Positions 60,616 to 64,000 of a DNA stretch of 64,000 nucleotides are shown piece by piece (position 1 is the first letter of the stretch; each line of letters opens with the position of its first letter). The notes beneath the pieces were generated by a model, which did no database searches, was not told the DNA's origin, and saw nothing but the letters and a program-made list of their open reading frames with translations. The position numbers and the translations under genes were made by a program. Source of the DNA: Pistricoccus aurantiacus (lineage in GTDB: Bacteria > Pseudomonadota > Gammaproteobacteria > Pseudomonadales > Halomonadaceae); the NCBI RefSeq assembly GCF_007954585.1, contig NZ_CP042382.1, forward strand, positions 2,170,001 through 2,234,000, read 5' to 3'.

Positions 60616-60713
60616 TGATGGCGTGGATGCCCCCTGCTTTGCCTATCAAGCAATCGCCAACTGAACCTCGTTATTTTGGTAGATATCAGTCAGACGATTG
60701 AATAGATCCATTC

Positions 60714-62285
60714 TCATAGTGTGGTCGACTGTTTCAGCAGATTACGAGCCTCGCGCAATACCAACCACCTTCCGCGATAGCGAAATGCCTGAGCACCTTC
60801 AGGAATATCTGCTGCCTCGCTCACCTTGCTGACGATAAGGCCATTCGGATGCCGCTGGCTCCAGTCGGCGACCTTCTCGCTCTTGATCTCTTGCAAGGGA
60901 GCCGTCAAGCGTCCGGCAAAGCCGAAGGTGGCCTGATAATCCATATCGGCAATGGCCACGGCGCCACTCCGCGTCTGCCAATCCTTGATGACTTGCGACG
61001 GGGCGCTGACGTCATACGCGCTCCACAGCGGACCCAACATGACATGAATCGCCACGACCCAGGCCAGTGCATTGCATAGCGCCATGGCCCGCAGCATCGC
61101 CATCGGCGAGTGCAGCCGAATCGCGAGGCTGCCGAGGGCCACGGCCAATAACAGGAGGGCGCCCAGCGGATCGATGCCGTCGCGCAGCAACGGCGACCCC
61201 GTAACATTGAGGACCAAACCCGCCAGGGCGAGCAGGCTCCAGCCCAGCCCGAATCCCCAGAGCCGTGGCGGCTGACGATCGCTCTGCGGAAGTTCCCGAG
61301 CGGCCAGAAGCGCCAAGGCCGGGAGCAGCGGCATCAGGTAGTGGATCTGCTTGGCGCTGATCAATATGAAAAAGGCAAGCGTGCCCAAAGCCCAACATCC
61401 GGCGAAACGCTCCAGGCGCTCACGCCATCGATGCCGAGGCCAGAGCGGCGGCCAGGTCCAGGCGGGAAACAGCAATACCGGCAGCAGCGGAAAATACCAG
61501 TACCAGGGGCGCGCATGATCCATGGCCTGGGACAAGCGGTCGGCGGTCTGGCCCCAGAATAGCTGTCGTGCGAAGGCGTCGCCGCCCAGCCAGGCTGCCG
61601 GCAAGGCCCAGGCCAGCAGCATCAGCACGGCCAACGCCAGGGCCAGGCCGACCCCTTTCCACCAGACCGGCGCCACTCGGCCACGCCAGTAAGGGGCAGT
61701 CAGCACGATCACCCCCCAACTGACCAGCGCCGTCGGTCCCTTGGTGAGCAAGCCCAGACCCAACCACACACCGGCGATCAGCCATTGTCTTCGAGAAAGT
61801 GGCGAATCGGCCGAAACCAGCGGCGCGATGGCGCCGAGTACGCAGGCGGTGAGCAACACATCGAACATCAAGGCGCCGCTGTAGGCGACCCACAGCAGCA
61901 TCGCCGCCAGCACGAATGTCGCCCGCCAGGCATAGTCGCTTCCCCCCAGGCGGTGGGCGATGCGAAAAAGATGGAATTGCGCCAATAGCGCCGCCAGCGG
62001 CGAAATCAGCTTGGGCCAGGCATCGTTGACGCCGAAGAGTGTCCAGCCGAGGTGGATCAGCCAGAACAGCAGCGGCGGCTTGTCCGAATAGGGCGCGCCG
62101 TTCATGTGCGGTACCCAGAACTGATGCTGCTGCCACATTTCCCAGGCGACGCTGACGTAGCGGGTCTCATCGATGGGAAGGTAGGGGCGCGACAGGGCGA
62201 CCAGACTGATCAACCAATAAACGGCGAATAGCGTAAGGAGATTCAAGAGCTGGACGCTGGATTTCATCGGCTTGTTGTTTCCCAT
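60714..62285 (-). CDS. Second ArnT-like GT39/GT83 membrane glycosyltransferase
   Basis: A 523-aa protein with about 11 helices. First loop RPYLPIDETRYVSVAWEMWQ carries the Asp-Glu pair, then HMNGAPYSDKPPLLFWLIHL, GLGLLTKGPTALVSWG, FWGQTADRLSQAMDHARPWY, and a C-terminal soluble domain. It is closer in the loop motif (DETRY) to ArnT proper than the gene at 54284. It starts 6 bp after the metallophosphoesterase gene and is probably co-transcribed with it from the PmrA-box region at 63487. Confidence 0.87.
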   Translation of the reverse strand: MGNNKPMKSSVQLLNLLTLFAVYWLISLVALSRPYLPIDETRYVSVAWEMWQQHQFWVPHMNGAPYSDKPPLLFWLIHLGWTLFGVNDAWPKLISPLAALLAQFHLFRIAHRLGGSDYAWRATFVLAAMLLWVAYSGALMFDVLLTACVLGAIAPLVSADSPLSRRQWLIAGVWLGLGLLTKGPTALVSWGVIVLTAPYWRGRVAPVWWKGVGLALALAVLMLLAWALPAAWLGGDAFARQLFWGQTADRLSQAMDHARPWYWYFPLLPVLLFPAWTWPPLWPRHRWRERLERFAGCWALGTLAFFILISAKQIHYLMPLLPALALLAARELPQSDRQPPRLWGFGLGWSLLALAGLVLNVTGSPLLRDGIDPLGALLLLAVALGSLAIRLHSPMAMLRAMALCNALAWVVAIHVMLGPLWSAYDVSAPSQVIKDWQTRSGAVAIADMDYQATFGFAGRLTAPLQEIKSEKVADWSQRHPNGLIVSKVSEAADIPEGAQAFRYRGRWLVLREARNLLKQSTTL

Positions 62286-62291
62286 CGTTTA

Positions 62292-63380
62292 TCACCGCGA
62301 ATTACACGACCCTGCTCCGCTATCCAGGACTTCATGGGTTTTCGCCGACAGGAACTGCCATTGGTATTCCTCCGGGGAGAGTTCGAGCTTCAACAGGCCA
62401 TGCACGCCGCCAATCAGGCGCTTGGAAAAAGCCGCCGGTGGCCGCGAATCATCGGGATCGGTGCCGCCGGTGCCAACCACGAAGGTCCTGATGCCATGCT
62501 CGGGATCGACGCGGCCCGCTGCATCGAGCGGCCGGGTTCGTTCGTAGAAATGGTTATGTCCGTTCAGTACCAGGGTCGCGCCATGGCGGTAGAGAATGTC
62601 GAACAGTCGCCGGGCGTCTGCATTGCCTTCACGGTCCTTGGTCGAAAAGGCGGGTCTGTGGAAGAAGGCAAGCACGCAAGCCGCGTCTGACTTCGCCAGC
62701 TGGTCTTCGAGCCAGCGAGCCTGAAGAGAATCGGTATCCGCGGCGACTTCGCTGTTGAGCGATAGGATAAGCCAGTCGTTCTGGCGCCGCGCATAGTAGC
62801 CGCGTCGCTCGGGCCCCGCCCGGCTACCCCAGTAGTCGTAGTAGCCGTAAGCGTTAAGGGAATGGTATTCATGATTGCCCGGAGCGGGGTAGGTCCGCTG
62901 CTTAAAGTCGCCCCAGATCCGCTCGTAGCAGTGCGTGAAATCCGCGGGTGCGCCGTCCGGATAAGCAAGGTCGCCGAGGGCCAGGACCGGCGCGCCGGGA
63001 TACTGCTCGACGAGATTCGCCGTCTGAAGGGCGCCGGGGTTTGCCTTGAGCTTGGCGACGGGAAGCCCAAGAGAGTGATCGAGATTTCGCCATATTTCCT
63101 CGGCATGGGTTGCGGCGCCGCCGGCCGGCTGGCACCTCGCGATATCGCCTGCCGCCAGCAGTATCGAACCGCCGACGGCGGCTTCGTTGTTTATTGCATT
63201 AGAGCCATTATTACGATCCGCAGCCGCAACTTTGGACTGAAAAATACTACGGTCGAGCCCGGATGCCGCCATGGATACAATTTGGCCACGAGTGACCAGA
63301 ATCAAGATAATTCCGGTCAGTAATAACAACATGATCATCATACCGATGATCTTGAAATACTTGCTCGACTTCCTGATCAT
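62292..63380 (-). CDS. Periplasmic metallophosphoesterase, membrane-anchored
   Basis: A 362-aa protein with an N-terminal membrane helix (about 10-30) and a calcineurin-like phosphoesterase domain: AAGDIARC (D), LALGDLAYPDGA (GD), APGNHEYHSLNAYGYY (GNHE), FFHRPAFSTKD, LVLNGHNHFYERTRPLD (GHxH). The purple-acid-phosphatase-like layout indicates an exported phosphatase or phosphodiesterase. Co-directional with the ArnT-like gene; removing a phosphate from a lipid-linked donor or from lipid A is a plausible inferred role. PmrA-type box 107 bp upstream. Confidence 0.85.
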   Translation of the reverse strand: MIRKSSKYFKIIGMMIMLLLLTGIILILVTRGQIVSMAASGLDRSIFQSKVAAADRNNGSNAINNEAAVGGSILLAAGDIARCQPAGGAATHAEEIWRNLDHSLGLPVAKLKANPGALQTANLVEQYPGAPVLALGDLAYPDGAPADFTHCYERIWGDFKQRTYPAPGNHEYHSLNAYGYYDYWGSRAGPERRGYYARRQNDWLILSLNSEVAADTDSLQARWLEDQLAKSDAACVLAFFHRPAFSTKDREGNADARRLFDILYRHGATLVLNGHNHFYERTRPLDAAGRVDPEHGIRTFVVGTGGTDPDDSRPPAAFSKRLIGGVHGLLKLELSPEEYQWQFLSAKTHEVLDSGAGSCNSR

Positions 63381-63486
63381 TGTCTGCGTCCTTTACAAGC
63401 GTCAGCCAAGAATGATGACCTTATACCTGCCGATAATCGTCTTGGGATGAATAACCAATACAAATAACGCATGATCGATTCTTTTT

Positions 63487-63503
63487 CTTAAGTAATGCTT
63501 AAA
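63487..63503. promoter_or_regulatory. PmrA-type box
   Basis: CTTAAG (63487-63492), TAATG, CTTAAA (63498-63503): one mismatch to the exact box at 57118. It lies between the metallophosphoesterase (minus) and the small membrane protein (plus). A single CTTAAG recurs at 63539-63544. Confidence 0.65.
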
Positions 63504-63568
63504 AGCGTAAAATAAATAAAATGACACGCTAAGTTTGTCTTAAGAATGCATAGTTAAAGTGTGATCTC

Positions 63569-63808
63569 GTGAACCTTGAGATCACTATCAACATGCTAAA
63601 TAATCAACTCAAAGCACGTTTTCTGGATGGCTTGGAAACCGTTTCCTATTACGGTGGCATGATCGTCGATGAGTTGGCGGGTCTCGCTTTCTTCTTGCTG
63701 CTTTTTTATATTTATTTGATCGTGGCAATGGTCTACATTCCATTGGCACTGTTGGTATTTGCCATGCGTAGGATTACCAAAGTCTTGAAACGCAGGACTT
63801 GTCGTTAA
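63569..63808 (+). CDS. Small membrane protein
   Basis: A 79-aa protein: amphipathic N-terminus, a long hydrophobic region (about 28-65, GMIVDELAGLAFFLLLFYIY and onward; one or two helices) and a very basic end RRITKVLKRRTCR. No family recognised. The start has only a weak RBS (CTTGAG near GTGAACCTT; ATG used by similarity of length is not possible since the frame opens with GTG at 63569). Likely under the PmrA-type box region upstream. Confidence 0.55.
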   Translation: MNLEITINMLNNQLKARFLDGLETVSYYGGMIVDELAGLAFFLLLFYIYLIVAMVYIPLALLVFAMRRITKVLKRRTCR

Positions 63809-63825
63809 AGTGTTGCTGCATGATT

Positions 63826-63860
63826 TATCGCTCAGCCTGTCGATGGCAGACTGAGCGATA
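63826..63860. terminator. Hairpin between convergent genes
   Basis: Perfect 10-bp stem TATCGCTCAG (63826-63835) / CTGAGCGATA (63851-63860), 15-nt loop; a TTTTTT run lies about 20 nt further on. Probable terminator between the small membrane protein and the gene entering from the right. Confidence 0.55.
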
Positions 63861-63889
63861 TAAATGTTTCCTGAGTAACTTTTTTATCC

Positions 63890-64000
63890 TTAATGGCTCT
63901 TGCTCGCGGCGCGCTGCTTGAACACCAGAATACATGCCACGATAAAGACGATCAGAACCGCGGAGGCGGTGTAACGACTCAGCGCCAGGCCCCCATCACT
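63890..64000 (-). CDS. C-terminal end of a membrane protein (partial)
   Basis: The last 36 codons of a gene running off the window: SDGGLALSRYTASAVLIVFI followed by VACILVFKQRAASKSH and TAA. One membrane helix and a short basic tail are visible, as in many transporters. Family not identifiable from this piece. Confidence 0.6.
   Translation of the reverse strand, partial: SDGGLALSRYTASAVLIVFIVACILVFKQRAASKSH

Noticed and set aside
1-64000. CRISPR array
   Set aside because: No regularly spaced repeats with unique spacers; the only multi-copy repeat (33856, 34537, 36009) is irregularly spaced.

Overview
The window is a chromosomal segment of a moderately GC-rich gammaproteobacterium, most likely a member of the Halomonadaceae (Halomonas or a close relative). 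This is an inference from the gene set: the ftsK-lolA-rarA neighbourhood, a large NAD-type glutamate dehydrogenase, long-form QueF, RMF, RlmKL, PdxB, outer-membrane phospholipase A and a sucrose-phosphate synthase that would suit a halophile. No rRNA or other taxonomic marker is present to prove it.

Layout. 1-24.3 kb is housekeeping: ftsK (5' end outside the window), lolA, rarA, a hemerythrin-like protein, murI, trmA, gdhB, mgtE, pyrD, rmf, rlmKL, a glutaredoxin-like protein, a WGR-like small protein, pdxB, htpX, alaA, a YlqF-type GTPase and msrB. An IS5-family element (24300-25229, TTA target duplication) sits 48 bp upstream of msrB. 25.3-25.8 kb holds tRNA-Glu and tRNA-Gly followed by three decayed tRNA copies. 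25.8-30.7 kb has a Yip1-like membrane protein and a co-directional run marR, ABC ATPase, ABC-2 permease, queF, nitroreductase and a YiiD_C-type thioesterase, with matching inverted repeats before marR and before the transporter.

30.8-37.0 kb is a decayed integrated element next to tRNA-Ser. It has a broken integrase, a damaged Xre repressor, an unusual Xre-like/TM/WYL-like/BRCT protein, HicAB, a HigBA locus in which a deletion has fused toxin to antitoxin, a second HigBA-like pair, an orphan HicB, two phage tail-gene fragments, an IS3 scrap, and a three-copy repeat, two copies of which carry a covarying hairpin. Nearly every toxin-antitoxin locus here keeps a clear palindromic operator.

37.3-45 kb holds a chemoreceptor (possible sigma-28 promoter) and a sugar cluster: bifunctional sucrose-phosphate synthase/phosphatase and three further glycosyltransferases. 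45-53.3 kb: a YhiN-like flavoprotein, CopD-like protein, yqjDEK, pldA, tlyA, and a pair made of an ATP-grasp enzyme and an unrecognised 675-aa protein. 53.4-64 kb: the SRP 4.5S RNA, a GNAT-like protein and an envelope-modification region governed by a PmrAB-like two-component system: GT2, LAB_N and ArnT-like genes, a second ArnT-like gene with a metallophosphoesterase, and small membrane proteins. PmrA-box-like sites (CTTAAG-N5-CTTAAG) occur before three of these transcription units, which suggests one local regulon for decorating lipid A or another surface glycolipid under cationic or metal stress.
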